Below are positions 7,486-16,251 of a stretch of DNA of 64,000 nt, piece after piece; position 1 is the first letter of the stretch; each line of letters begins with the position of its first letter. This DNA is from Chamaesiphon minutus PCC 6605 (GTDB lineage Bacteria > Cyanobacteriota > Cyanobacteriia > Cyanobacteriales > Chamaesiphonaceae). Below the pieces are notes generated by a model that was given only the letters and a program-made list of their open reading frames with translations, was not told the origin of the DNA and did not search any database. The translations under genes were made by a program, and so were the position numbers. Location: the NCBI RefSeq assembly GCF_000317145.1, contig NC_019697.1:4600886-4664885 (forward strand), in the 5' to 3' direction.

Positions 7486-9318
7486 CTAGCCTTTTGCTTG
7501 CAAGGAGCAAGAATTGGATGCCGTCTCGGAAAGTTCGCCCGAAGCTAGTCCCAAGTTCTCGATTTTACTTTGCATGATTTGGTGGAAGCTGGGGTTGTTA
7601 AAGCGTTTGGCAGACAATGCGCCTAAGATCAGTACCGTGCGAGCGGCTTCTGATTGGCCGATATGATAGAGTGCCAAACCCTCAGCATAAAATCCAGTTT
7701 CATCGCGATCGACTAATCGTTCTAGCCCGCGATCTTGAATCGATCGAGCCTGCTCGAAGTCAGTCATAGCTTTGCGGGTATCGCCTAAGTCATGATAGAC
7801 GACGCCGCGATGGTAGCGAGCGGAAACATAATTTGGGGCAATCTCGATTGCGGTGGTGAAATTTTTGATCGCGCTATGTTTTAATCCAGATAAACTATCG
7901 ACAACTCCAGCGATATAATTAGCCCAAAAATTATTAGGCTCTATCCCTTTAACTGTCTGACAATCTTGTTTGGCACGACGATAATCATTATGGCGGAAAT
8001 GAATCCAGCTTCTTTGAATATAAGCCTCTGTATGTTGATAATCGAGATCGATGGTTAGATCGAAATCTAATAATGCCAATTCGAGATCGCCTAGCTCGAC
8101 AAAAATTAAGCCGCGTCTAAAATAAGCATTAATAAATTTCGGATTTAATTCGATCGCCAGATCGCAATCTTTCCGGGCTGCTTCTCGATCGCCCAAACAG
8201 CGGTGAACTTCGGCGCGGTCGTCGTAGACTGGGGCTTGGGGTTTGCGGGAGATCGTTAGATTGAAGTCTGCCAATGCACCTTTGAGATCGCCCATTTTTT
8301 GGCGAGTTCGTCCGCGAGCGTGATGAAATACGGGTTGGTTGGCTTGTAATGAAATCGCTCGATCTAAGTCAGCTAATGCTTGCGGCAGTCGATCCAATCT
8401 TTCGTAACAGATGCCCCGATAACAGTAGCCATTGGGATCTTGGGGGTAATTTTTAATATGCAGATCTAAGCTAGATAAGGCAGTTTGATAATTCTCCAGC
8501 TTGACTAGGGCGATGGCATTCAACCAGCGAGCGGGAGCATTTTCGGGATTGCGTTCGAGGATGTATTTACAATCTGCTAAAACTTGATAGTAATTCTTAA
8601 ATAATTTGGAGATCGTGGCGCGCTGATAGTAGAAGTCTAATTGGGCAGGATCGCATTTAATTGCCAAACCCCAGGCGGCTAAAGCACCTTCATAGTCTTT
8701 GGCTTCCAAGTAAATTTGAGCCATCCCACTGTGCGCTGCGGCCAAATTGGGATTCCATTCGATCGCTACTTTATATGACACTCTAGCCTGGGCATAATTT
8801 TTGGCAGCGAGTGCCTTCCGGCCACTTTCGCAGTATTTGAGTGCCAAATCATTGCCAGTAAAGGCTGGGGCATCGATCTCAGGTGCGGGTGCTGTCACCC
8901 GAGCTGACATCGTCGGTGTATCTACGGTTTGTCGAGCTACTTCTGGTTGCGTTGCGGCTGGCTTTGCTTTAGCGGTTGCCGAGGCAGTTGGTGTGGGGCG
9001 TGAATCGCGCTCTTGGGGTGGGTCTTTTTTGGCGGCAGGGGCAGTAGCTACCGATGGCTGGACGGTAGAGCGAGGGCGGATCTGACGCTGTAAAATTACG
9101 GGCGGTGCAGTCGGCGTATCGCTAGCCCAAGGATCTTCATCATCTAAGTCTGGGGCATAACGCTGTTGCAATTCGATTGATGTATCCTCAATCCCCCAGG
9201 GATCTTCACTATGTTCTGCTGGTGGTTTGGTAGCCGGAGTAGAAATACCTAAAATATCTGAGTCATCAGGTTGAGCGGTAAATTCTGGAGCGGTAGAAGG
9301 AGAATGGGGTTTTGACAT
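7486..9318 (-). CDS. TPR-repeat protein with disordered N-terminus
   Basis: 610 residues. Residues 1-150 are acidic, Pro/Ala/Thr-rich and probably disordered (DDEDPWASDTP). About twelve tetratricopeptide units follow, with the usual W-L-G-Y-A-F-A-P spacing (CESGRKALAAKNYAQARVSY, YCYRGICYERLDRLPQALAD). The C-terminal block RDETGFYAEGLALYHIGQSEAA also occurs in the next gene (9719-11200), so the two are tandem paralogues. TPR arrays are protein-binding scaffolds; the partner is unknown and no signal peptide or membrane segment is seen. Confidence 0.85.
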   Translation of the reverse strand: MSKPHSPSTAPEFTAQPDDSDILGISTPATKPPAEHSEDPWGIEDTSIELQQRYAPDLDDEDPWASDTPTAPPVILQRQIRPRSTVQPSVATAPAAKKDPPQERDSRPTPTASATAKAKPAATQPEVARQTVDTPTMSARVTAPAPEIDAPAFTGNDLALKYCESGRKALAAKNYAQARVSYKVAIEWNPNLAAAHSGMAQIYLEAKDYEGALAAWGLAIKCDPAQLDFYYQRATISKLFKNYYQVLADCKYILERNPENAPARWLNAIALVKLENYQTALSSLDLHIKNYPQDPNGYCYRGICYERLDRLPQALADLDRAISLQANQPVFHHARGRTRQKMGDLKGALADFNLTISRKPQAPVYDDRAEVHRCLGDREAARKDCDLAIELNPKFINAYFRRGLIFVELGDLELALLDFDLTIDLDYQHTEAYIQRSWIHFRHNDYRRAKQDCQTVKGIEPNNFWANYIAGVVDSLSGLKHSAIKNFTTAIEIAPNYVSARYHRGVVYHDLGDTRKAMTDFEQARSIQDRGLERLVDRDETGFYAEGLALYHIGQSEAARTVLILGALSAKRFNNPSFHQIMQSKIENLGLASGELSETASNSCSLQAKG

Positions 9319-9718
9319 AACCGGGGCATCTTTTTAAAAAATCAATTTAAGTAAATGTCATGCTGCTAGTTAATAACTTCAGCAATACTCGTTCCACTAC
9401 TAAGAATCTTTACTCTAATAGGGTTGTACGTTTGGAAATTTACTGTGAATATTCTGCGGTAGTTTAAGATACATATCCGACACACAAGCATCGAGCGGGA
9501 ACTTTTTTTTAATCTTAACTAAAGAATCGATAAATCGGCTCCGTATTTACACGACTATTTAGAATTTTAATATCCAGTAGCCGTCTTCTGAACTCTGAAA
9601 AAGTCTGAGGAAAATAGGCTGTCGCTTATCGATCGTCGCGATCGACGGCTATGGCGATCGGTACTGTGGAAAATACTGTTAACTACGGTTCGTTGCGAGA
9701 ATCCATTTTAAAATTCAT
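9319..9718. other. Intergenic, 400 bp, no gene seen
   Basis: AT-rich stretch between the two TPR genes. It holds several CGATCG words and an imperfect palindrome near 9629-9650 (TCGATCGTCGCGATCGAC). It may contain the promoter of the downstream TPR gene, but I could not pick one out. Confidence 0.5.
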
Positions 9719-11200
9719 TTACTCCATCCCCAAAGCTTCGATCGTAAATGCGATCTGACGGTGAAAAACAGCACTTTTTAGCTTTTGGGCGACTAAGGCT
9801 GCTTGATGGAGAATAACTTTTGCCGTATCGGGTTGTCCCATATGATATAGAGCTAAACCTTCAGCATACAATCCCGTCTCATCTCGGTTTACGGTACTGT
9901 CTAAACCGAGATTTTGAATTTCTTGGGCGAGCGCAAAATCACTCATTGCTTTACTCTCATTCTTAAGATCGTGATGTAATAAACCGCGATGATACAGGGC
10001 GCAAATAAAACTAGGCTGATAATCCATCACCTTTGTCAAGCTAAAAATTGCTTCTTGCTTGAAACCGGATAGAGATTGCACTACTCCCATTAAATAATTC
10101 GCCGGGATCGAGTTGCGATCGAGTGAGAGCACGCGTTCGCAATCTTCCATCACTGCGGGATATTCACCATGGCGAAAGTAGATCCAGCTTCGTTGAATAT
10201 AGGCATTAATGTCTTGAGGATCGATCTGCACTAGTCGATGATAGTCAGCCAATGCCGCATGAAGATTGCCCACTTCGGTATTAATCACTCCGCGCTGATA
10301 GTGAGCCGTGGTAAGCCGGGGATTCAAGCGGATAGCTTGGTTGCACTGAAGCAGTGCGCGGGGATAATCGCCGCGATTGATATAAATATCGGCACGATTG
10401 CTATAAGCTTGAGCCATTTCCGGATCGAGTTCGATCGCCCGATCGTAATCTGCCATCGCGCCTGTAAAGTCTCCCAACTGTTGGCGAATCCGTCCGCGTC
10501 GGCGATATAAAATTGCTAAATCATCCTCGATGGCGATCGCCCGATCGAGATCGATCGTGGCTTGGGTGAAATTACCCAATCGCTCGCAACAAATCCCGCG
10601 ATAATAATAAGCGTAAAAGTCTTCAGTTTGGAGATTGAGGTACCGATCGAAATTAAAGATTGCCAGTTGATAACTACCGAGCTGAAAATGCGCACGCGCA
10701 TTCAACCAGCGTGCGGAAATATCGCTAGGTTGCTGTTCGAGAATAAATTTACAATCGACGAGGATGGCTCGATCGTCGCCGAGTTTTTTGTTAATTAGCG
10801 CGCGCGAGTGATACAAATCCAAATTTTCGGGATCTCTATGGATGGCGCGAGTACACGCCTCTAGTGCTGCGGGATAATCTTTTGTTGCATAATACACTTT
10901 TGCCAATCCCCCATTAGCAACCGCCAGCACTGGGCTGAGTTTGAGTGCAGTTAGATAGTCAGCCTCAGCTTGTCGATAATTTTTGCGCTCTAGCCATGAA
11001 TCACCTCTGGCACAATAAGCAGGTACGCAACTGGCATCGAGCGCGAGTGCGCTAGTATAGCAATCGATCGCGCGCTCGTGCTCGCCCCTGAAGGCACTGT
11101 CGTTACCCTGTTGACACAATTTTTGAACTTGGGTATCGATCTGCTGCTTGGGCAAGTAAAGTGTTTGTCCGGTTGTCAACTTGGTGAGAGAGTCCGACAT
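9719..11200 (-). CDS. TPR-repeat protein, paralogue of the neighbouring gene
   Basis: 493 residues from the ATG at 11200 (MSDSLTKLTTGQTLYLPKQQ); an upstream in-frame ATG would add 13. About twelve TPR units run from residue ~30 to ~440, for example NDSAFRGEHERAIDCYTSAL and DFTGAMADYDRAIELDPEMA. It ends with the block RDETGLYAEGLALYHMGQ that is shared with the 610-residue paralogue, but it lacks that protein's disordered N-terminal extension. It is probably a cytoplasmic scaffold; no specific function can be assigned. Confidence 0.85.
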   Translation of the reverse strand: MSDSLTKLTTGQTLYLPKQQIDTQVQKLCQQGNDSAFRGEHERAIDCYTSALALDASCVPAYCARGDSWLERKNYRQAEADYLTALKLSPVLAVANGGLAKVYYATKDYPAALEACTRAIHRDPENLDLYHSRALINKKLGDDRAILVDCKFILEQQPSDISARWLNARAHFQLGSYQLAIFNFDRYLNLQTEDFYAYYYRGICCERLGNFTQATIDLDRAIAIEDDLAILYRRRGRIRQQLGDFTGAMADYDRAIELDPEMAQAYSNRADIYINRGDYPRALLQCNQAIRLNPRLTTAHYQRGVINTEVGNLHAALADYHRLVQIDPQDINAYIQRSWIYFRHGEYPAVMEDCERVLSLDRNSIPANYLMGVVQSLSGFKQEAIFSLTKVMDYQPSFICALYHRGLLHHDLKNESKAMSDFALAQEIQNLGLDSTVNRDETGLYAEGLALYHMGQPDTAKVILHQAALVAQKLKSAVFHRQIAFTIEALGME

Positions 11201-11667
11201 AAATGGTAGATTTGTCAAGATTGCTATAACAGAAGACAATTTGCCAGGGCACAGTAGCGATCGCGGCTGACCATCGAAGTTCGATTTGGTCTGATTTGTC
11301 GCTCGAAATCCAATTGCGCCGACGGGTGAGATCGCAGGCAGAAGAAGAGCACATTCGACAAATCACCATGTGAATCGCTCCAAATCCGTACACTTTTGGA
11401 GTTGTGCGTCGCCACCGACCATTTCGGTGCGATTCCCATTCCGGGAAGCTGCACCAACGAGCGATAGGATCGCCCGCAAAAACTATCGCACTGCCAGAGT
11501 GTATTTTTAGACAAGACTTGGCTGGTCACTTACTTACTATGCCCAACGATAGATAAATTCTTGCTACTGTTGTGCTAGTTTTTCTAGTATTTAATTTTCA
11601 CTCATCCAGTAGTTTGTAACCTTACAATAAGTATTTGGTACGTCGAATTACATTTAGCTATAATCAC
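11201..11667. other. Intergenic, 467 bp, no convincing gene
   Basis: A 101-codon frame exists on the minus strand here (11224-11529), but its translation shows no family resemblance and has an odd composition. There is no ribosome binding site or obvious terminator. I leave it unannotated. Confidence 0.45.
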
Positions 11668-12516
11668 TTAAAATTCGTAGTCAGGATTTCCAACCTGAAA
11701 AACGCTCAAGCCCAGATCTCGCCACATTCTACACACTTTTGGTCGATCGTCGATGACGGCGATTACATTGTATCGATCTCGAATGTGAAAATAGTATAAT
11801 TCTGATTTCAGAATATCATCTGGACGGTTGTCGTCAGCCGGACGCATGAATAGATCTTTGTAGTTAATATTGTGTTCTTTTAACCACGCTACAGTCAGGT
11901 CGTAGCAGACACTCGATCGACCGGATAAGAGTACGATATCGGTATCTCGTCCTAATTTTGCGATCGTCTGTGCCACTGTCGGATTGAGTCCATCTTCACC
12001 GACGCGCTCCCATGCAAACGGCGAACGACTCAGATTGATGGCTAAGGTACCATCGATATCGACTAAATAACAATCGGGTAATTGCGGATCTCGCGGTGGT
12101 GGCGATGCGGGTGCGTGTAAATAGTCATAATACATCTGCTCGATCGCTTGTTTCCCTACCGAATTCGATCTGACTAAATCGCGGCGGATACACTCAGCTA
12201 GCGGTACGTCAGTAAAATCTTGGATCTTCAGTTCGGCTCCATATTGCGCGGCTAATTCCGTCGCTCGGCGCAGATGGACGGGATTGAGATTGGTATCCGA
12301 CCAAATTACCGAATAACCTTGCTCGAAGTAATGCTCCGTCAATAAATCGCGGACTTTAATAATCCGTTTTTCGCGTTTATTCGTACCGCTCAACTGCAAT
12401 CTCAGATCGTCTTTGCACAAGTTCGCAGTCTCAGGATATTTCTGGATATATTCTTTCGCCCAAGTGGTCTTTCCGCTTGCGGGTAAGCCTTTGGTCAGGA
12501 TAAGTTTAAGGGACAT
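11668..12516 (-). CDS. T4 Pnkp-like polynucleotide 5'-kinase/3'-phosphatase
   Basis: 282 residues with two catalytic modules in the same order as phage T4 PseT/Pnkp. The kinase module has a P-loop GLPASGKTTW (Lys16, Thr17), the KDDLR segment (Asp36-37, Arg39) and SDTNLNP. The phosphatase module is of the HAD type, with DIDGTLA (Asp153, Asp155), a later LLSGRSS and IDDRPKVCRMWRDLG. In T4 the enzyme heals tRNA ends cut by a host anticodon nuclease, converting 2',3'-cyclic phosphate and 5'-OH into ligatable ends. The partner ligase is the next gene upstream on the same strand, so this is a two-gene RNA repair module. Motif match is strong throughout. Confidence 0.9.
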   Translation of the reverse strand: MSLKLILTKGLPASGKTTWAKEYIQKYPETANLCKDDLRLQLSGTNKREKRIIKVRDLLTEHYFEQGYSVIWSDTNLNPVHLRRATELAAQYGAELKIQDFTDVPLAECIRRDLVRSNSVGKQAIEQMYYDYLHAPASPPPRDPQLPDCYLVDIDGTLAINLSRSPFAWERVGEDGLNPTVAQTIAKLGRDTDIVLLSGRSSVCYDLTVAWLKEHNINYKDLFMRPADDNRPDDILKSELYYFHIRDRYNVIAVIDDRPKVCRMWRDLGLSVFQVGNPDYEF

Positions 12517-12653
12517 AAGGGAGATTGGATTTTGGATTTTGGATTTTGGATTGCGGATTGCGGATTGCGGATTTGAGAGTAGAGAAGAGCCTAAAGCCTA
12601 AAGCCTAAAGCCTAAAACCTAAAGCCTAAAGCCTAAAGCCTAAAACCTAAAGC
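12517..12653. repeat. Two heptamer arrays between the RNA repair genes
   Basis: Next to the kinase start the + strand carries GATTTTG and GATTGCG heptamers (about 12526-12575). Next to the ligase stop it carries CCTAAAG heptamers (about 12588-12650). Read along the genes, the G-rich strand (TTTAGGC) follows the ligase stop and a C-rich strand precedes the kinase start. The arrays fill the whole gap of the operon. Confidence 0.85.
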
Positions 12654-13619
12654 CTATTCCCTATCCCCTAACTGAAACGGACGCTCATAGCTGGGTTTGA
12701 TGAGTTTCCAGATGACTTGGCTGTAGTCTCTACCGTCTAACATCAGAAATAAGACGCCAGGATATTTCTGGGTTTGAAAATACATGGCTGTTTGGCGTCT
12801 GTCACCTAGATCTTTGAAGGCTTGCTGGCATTCGGTTTCAATTTCGCGATACTTTGTCTCTAATTCGAGTTTGGTATCTTTGACCCAGTTGTAGAATTCA
12901 TCGGGTACGGAATCGAGAAACTGTTCTATGTTCTGGTTTTGGCTGAGGCATTCCCAAATATCTTTGGCTTGAACTCGGGTAATAATCCGATGCAGTCGGA
13001 CATAATCGGCGAGTTTGTATTTGAGCCGAAAGCCATTTGGCCATTTGAGAATGAAACCCTCTTGGTTGGCTAGTTCGGATTGATTTGCCTCTACAGATTC
13101 AATCCATTCGGGTAAAGTCGTCGCTGGATAAGTTTGCGATCGATCGATCCAGTTTACCTGCGCTAGGTCTAATTCCGCGCCCGTGTGAGTATTAACAGCC
13201 GCTAATAAGACTAATCGCTGCGCCGTGCCATAATCTACAACGATCCGATTGCTAGGGTAAATAATTTCAAATAAATAGGTATGCGCTCGATCGAGTTTAT
13301 CTAAATCGGCTGCATAATTAGCAAATAATACCCGTGCCATTTGTGCTTGTTCTGAGGCAAAACTGCCTCTTGACGCCACTTCCCATCGACCTTGATAGTA
13401 AAACAGAATAATTAACGATCCATCGAGCTTCTCGTAGATATCTGGTACGCCATCTGGCAGCCGACCCTGATGTTCGCTGAGATTAAAAAACTTTGGTAAA
13501 GGTCTAGCGATCGGGTGATAATTATCATCTAATACTAACCCCCGACAGTGCAGTGTCGCAGCCACCCAATAGCGATCGAATTGCGCCTTGGCGGTATAGT
13601 TATAAATCGTCAGCGGCAA
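12654..13619 (-). CDS. T4 Rnl1-type RNA ligase, 5' end disrupted by an IS element
   Basis: The visible 321 residues match T4 RNA ligase 1 block by block: LHCRGLVLD, LPKFFNLSEH, the nucleotidyl motif KLDGSLI (the Lys becomes adenylylated), ASRGSFASEQAQMA, FEIIYPSNRIVV, EGFILKWPNG and RLKYKLADYVRLH. It seals 3'-OH/5'-phosphate RNA ends and is paired with the kinase/phosphatase downstream. The natural N-terminus is missing. The frame continues upstream only to 13691, where sequence of the inserted element brings a stop. Removing the element (13672-14815) and one AAT joins it to 14818-14847 and restores a 348-residue frame. The TTG at 13619 is only the first usable start inside the remnant. It may be inactive, or made as an N-truncated protein. 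Confidence 0.85.
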   Translation of the reverse strand: MPLTIYNYTAKAQFDRYWVAATLHCRGLVLDDNYHPIARPLPKFFNLSEHQGRLPDGVPDIYEKLDGSLIILFYYQGRWEVASRGSFASEQAQMARVLFANYAADLDKLDRAHTYLFEIIYPSNRIVVDYGTAQRLVLLAAVNTHTGAELDLAQVNWIDRSQTYPATTLPEWIESVEANQSELANQEGFILKWPNGFRLKYKLADYVRLHRIITRVQAKDIWECLSQNQNIEQFLDSVPDEFYNWVKDTKLELETKYREIETECQQAFKDLGDRRQTAMYFQTQKYPGVLFLMLDGRDYSQVIWKLIKPSYERPFQLGDRE

Positions 13620-13671
13620 GCTCGGATGAGTTTGGCGAGTAATATATCCTTGCTCGATCAGAGTCGGTAAT

Positions 13672-14815
13672 AGACCTATCCGAAATATAATTCATGGACA
13701 AAAAAGGCACTAAAATCGTAAAATAGTATTTTAGCCATAATGAAAAATCCACTAGAATATATTGAAAACTATCCAGAACGAACAAAGCAAATTATCGGAA
13801 TTAATTACGAGCAGTGGTCGGCATTAGTAGAGATTGCAAAAATTGAGGAAGAAAGATTAAGATTGGCACATGAAAAACAAAAGATTAGGATTAATAAAAA
13901 AGGAGGAGGGAGACCTAAAAAACTCACCTTAGAGGAAGAAATATGTTTGTGTGTATTTTATCTAAGGCATTTGCCGACATTTGAAATCCTAGGGTTGCAA
14001 TTTAGTGTTTCCAAAACAGAAGCGAATGATACATTTAATTACTGGATAAAAATCCTGAGAAAAATACTACCATCTAGCCTAATAGAGGGAGCAAGAAAAG
14101 ACCGAGAAGAATTGGCAGTGGTGAAAGAAATGCTCGCCGAGTATGAGTTGATTGTAGATAGTTGGGAACAGCCGAGAGAAAGACCTGAAGACAATCAGGT
14201 GCAGAAAGAATATTATTCAGGAAAGAAAAAGCAACACACATTTAAAGGGCAGGTAATTACATTACCATCAGGAAAAGATTTAGTCGATGTAGAGGTGGGC
14301 AAACAAGGTAAGACTAGTGATATTAGTATATTTAGAGAACAGCAAAAGAAATTTAATATTGAGCAGAAATTTACCGGAGACAAAGGATATCAAGGTGGTA
14401 TTAATATCAAAATTCCTCAGAAGAAGCCAAGAGGAAAAGAATTAACAGATCTACAAAAAGAGGTGAACAAGGAAATATCTAGTGAAAGAATATATGTAGA
14501 ACATGTCATTCGCCTAATCAAGATATTTAGGGCGGCCAAAGAAAGATTCCGGATGAAGGGGAATAAATATGAAGAAGTAATACTAACAATATGTGGATTA
14601 GTTAGATTGCGACTGGGAACATTGATTTTAGCAGTTTGACGATAGTAAAGAAGCTCGTAAATACAAAAAATACAAAATGGCAATTAATGGGCTAGTTTTT
14701 AATAGTAATTAGCTGGACTCCTAGAACTGATTGGGGAAACATATAGAATACACTGTGAAGTGTCTATCGTTCGGAACCTATGCTGAGTCTGCTACACAGG
14801 TTTTAGGATAGGTCT
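13672..14815 (+). mobile_element. IS5-family (ISL2-like) insertion sequence
   Basis: 1144-bp element with terminal inverted repeats AGACCTATCC (10 bp perfect, about 13/16 overall). The flanking target duplication is AAT (13669-13671 and 14816-14818), which fits the ANT targets described for the ISL2 group. It carries one transposase gene. Inserted in the 5' end of the RNA ligase gene, opposite in orientation. Confidence 0.88.
13740..14639 (+). CDS. IS5/ISL2-like DDE transposase
   Basis: 299 residues. The N-terminal half has a helix-turn-helix of the HTH_Tnp_4 kind (KKGGGRPKKLTLEEEICLCV, FSVSKTEANDTFNYW). Candidate catalytic residues are Asp in IVDSWEQPRERP, Asp in FTGDKGYQGG and Glu in ISSERIYVEHVIRLIK. 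It is full length with no frameshift, so the element could be active. Base composition is more A-rich than the surrounding genes, as expected for an acquired element. Confidence 0.88.
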   Translation: MKNPLEYIENYPERTKQIIGINYEQWSALVEIAKIEEERLRLAHEKQKIRINKKGGGRPKKLTLEEEICLCVFYLRHLPTFEILGLQFSVSKTEANDTFNYWIKILRKILPSSLIEGARKDREELAVVKEMLAEYELIVDSWEQPRERPEDNQVQKEYYSGKKKQHTFKGQVITLPSGKDLVDVEVGKQGKTSDISIFREQQKKFNIEQKFTGDKGYQGGINIKIPQKKPRGKELTDLQKEVNKEISSERIYVEHVIRLIKIFRAAKERFRMKGNKYEEVILTICGLVRLRLGTLILAV

Positions 14816-14847
14816 AATGTTTCGGGATCGAATGGTAAATTAGTCAA
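14816..14847 (-). pseudogene. 5' fragment of the RNA ligase gene
   Basis: Beyond the insertion, the minus strand reads TTG-ACT-AAT-TTA-CCA-TTC-GAT-CCC-GAA-ACA. In frame with the remnant across the AAT duplication it gives the N-terminus MTNLPFDPET, leading into LPTLIEQGYITRQTHP. An in-frame stop lies at 14854-14856, so the start is within this stretch; the TTG at 14847 is the only candidate. Confidence 0.7.
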
Positions 14848-15165
14848 GCTACTTTAAATGTTAGATTTTTGGATACATCTAACTTACTCGATCGACCTTC
14901 CCCCCAGCCAACCTTCGATTTAATCGCTCAAATACTTGCCGTAACTGGGATACAGGCAAGAGCGATCGTTCCACTCAGGGGATACCCCGAACTATTCACA
15001 ATTTAAGGTGGAGCCTCCGATTAAAATCGGGACTGGTGATGCAAAGTCCGCCTACGCGGACTGATTAATTAGTCCGCGTAGGCGGACTTTGCAACATTAG
15101 CGGGGGTTTCCAACCCCACGACAGCATCAACTATCAACTATCAACTATCAACCATCAACTATCAA
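14848..15165. repeat. Intergenic with 22-bp-arm palindrome and CAACTAT heptamers
   Basis: 15041-15092 is a perfect inverted repeat with 22-bp arms (GCAAAGTCCGCCTACGCGGA...) and an 8-base loop GATTAATT. A closely related copy with 19-bp arms is at 61814-61859, and both are preceded by GCCTCCGATTAAAATC. From 15123 to 15168 six CAACTAT-type heptamers run into the moxR stop codon. No gene seen. Confidence 0.85.
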
Positions 15166-16110
15166 CTACCTTGGCACAGGCACTCGATCGATCGCACCTG
15201 CAATCACAGTATCTATTTCCAAACCATCTAATTGAGCTTCGGGACGTAATACTAACCGATGGCGCAATAAGGGGATAGCAACTTGTTTGAAATCATCGGG
15301 TACTACCATCTGACGTCGATCGAGCCATGCGGCAGATTTACTAGCATGTAACCAGGCAATAGCAGCGCGGGGAGAGGCTCCCAGACTGAGATCGGGGTGT
15401 TGGCGCGTTTGTTGAACTAGTGCGAGCAGATAATCGATCGCATTTTCGTTGACGGTGACTTGTTGTACCGATTTGCGTGCAGCCAGACAGTCGGCGACGG
15501 TGGCGACAGGTTGCAATTTTTTGGCGTCTACTCTGGCTCCTGGCTGAGTCAGTCGTGCGCTGGCTAGCAATTCGCGTTCGGCACTTGCGGCGGGATAATC
15601 GACGATGAGCTTAAATAAAAATCGATCGAGTTGCGCTTCGGGTAATGGATATGTGCCTTCAAATTCGAGAGAATTTTGAGTCGCGAGCGTCCAAAATAGC
15701 TCTGATAACACCATCGTCTCGCCATCTAGGGTAACTTGCCCTTCCGCCATTGCTTCGAGTAGTGCCGATTGGGTTTTGGGTGGGGTGCGGTTGATTTCGT
15801 CAGCCAGCAGAATCTGCGTAAAAATTGGCCCTTTTTTCAGGATAAATTCTTGACTCTTAAGATCGAAAATATTCGTACCCAAAATGTCTGCGGGTAAAAT
15901 ATCTGGAGTGAGTTGAATCCGCCTAAAGTCTGCCTGAATTAGTTGCGATAGTACCCTGGCAAGCATCGTTTTTCCAGTTCCAGGTACTCCTTCCAAAATA
16001 ACATGACCGCCCGTTAGCAGAGCAATAAGAAGTTGTTTTGTCGTCTCTTCTTGTCCGAATACAACTTCTTGTAAAGCATTGCCGAGTCGATCGAATATTT
16101 CGTGTGTCAT
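15166..16110 (-). CDS. MoxR-family AAA+ ATPase
   Basis: 314 residues with the complete MoxR architecture: Walker A GVPGTGKT, Walker B ILLADEINR, a PPKTQSALLEAMAEGQVT segment, sensor 1 in WTLATQNSLEFEGTYPLPEAQLDRF and sensor 2 in LGASPRAAIAWLHASKS. MoxR ATPases act as chaperones that mature membrane or metal-containing protein complexes. It is the third gene of a minus-strand run DUF4129, DUF4350, MoxR, a combination often seen with membrane-associated DUF58 proteins; no DUF58 gene is present here. The target is unknown. Confidence 0.92.
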   Translation of the reverse strand: MTHEIFDRLGNALQEVVFGQEETTKQLLIALLTGGHVILEGVPGTGKTMLARVLSQLIQADFRRIQLTPDILPADILGTNIFDLKSQEFILKKGPIFTQILLADEINRTPPKTQSALLEAMAEGQVTLDGETMVLSELFWTLATQNSLEFEGTYPLPEAQLDRFLFKLIVDYPAASAERELLASARLTQPGARVDAKKLQPVATVADCLAARKSVQQVTVNENAIDYLLALVQQTRQHPDLSLGASPRAAIAWLHASKSAAWLDRRQMVVPDDFKQVAIPLLRHRLVLRPEAQLDGLEIDTVIAGAIDRVPVPR

Positions 16111-16251
16111 TTTAGGGGATAGGGGATAGGGGATAGGGGATAGGGGTTAGAGGAGAGGTTAATGGGTAATGGAATGGGTAATGGGTAATGGAATTTGGAC
16201 GCAAGCGTCCTCTTATTCCCTATCCCCTATCCCCTATCCCCTATCCCCTAA
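16111..16251. repeat. Inverted heptamer arrays with central GGACGC hairpin
   Basis: By the moxR start the + strand reads AGGGGAT heptamers (16113-16146) and ATGGGTA heptamers (to ~16190). By the DUF4350 stop it reads CCCTATC heptamers (16212-16251). A perfect GGACGC-AA-GCGTCC palindrome sits between them at 16197-16210. The C-rich array overlaps the last codons of the DUF4350 gene. Confidence 0.85.

Noticed and set aside
11224-11529. A 101-codon minus-strand frame upstream of the TPR gene
   Set aside because: No recognisable family, Cys- and Ser-rich composition, no ribosome binding site.
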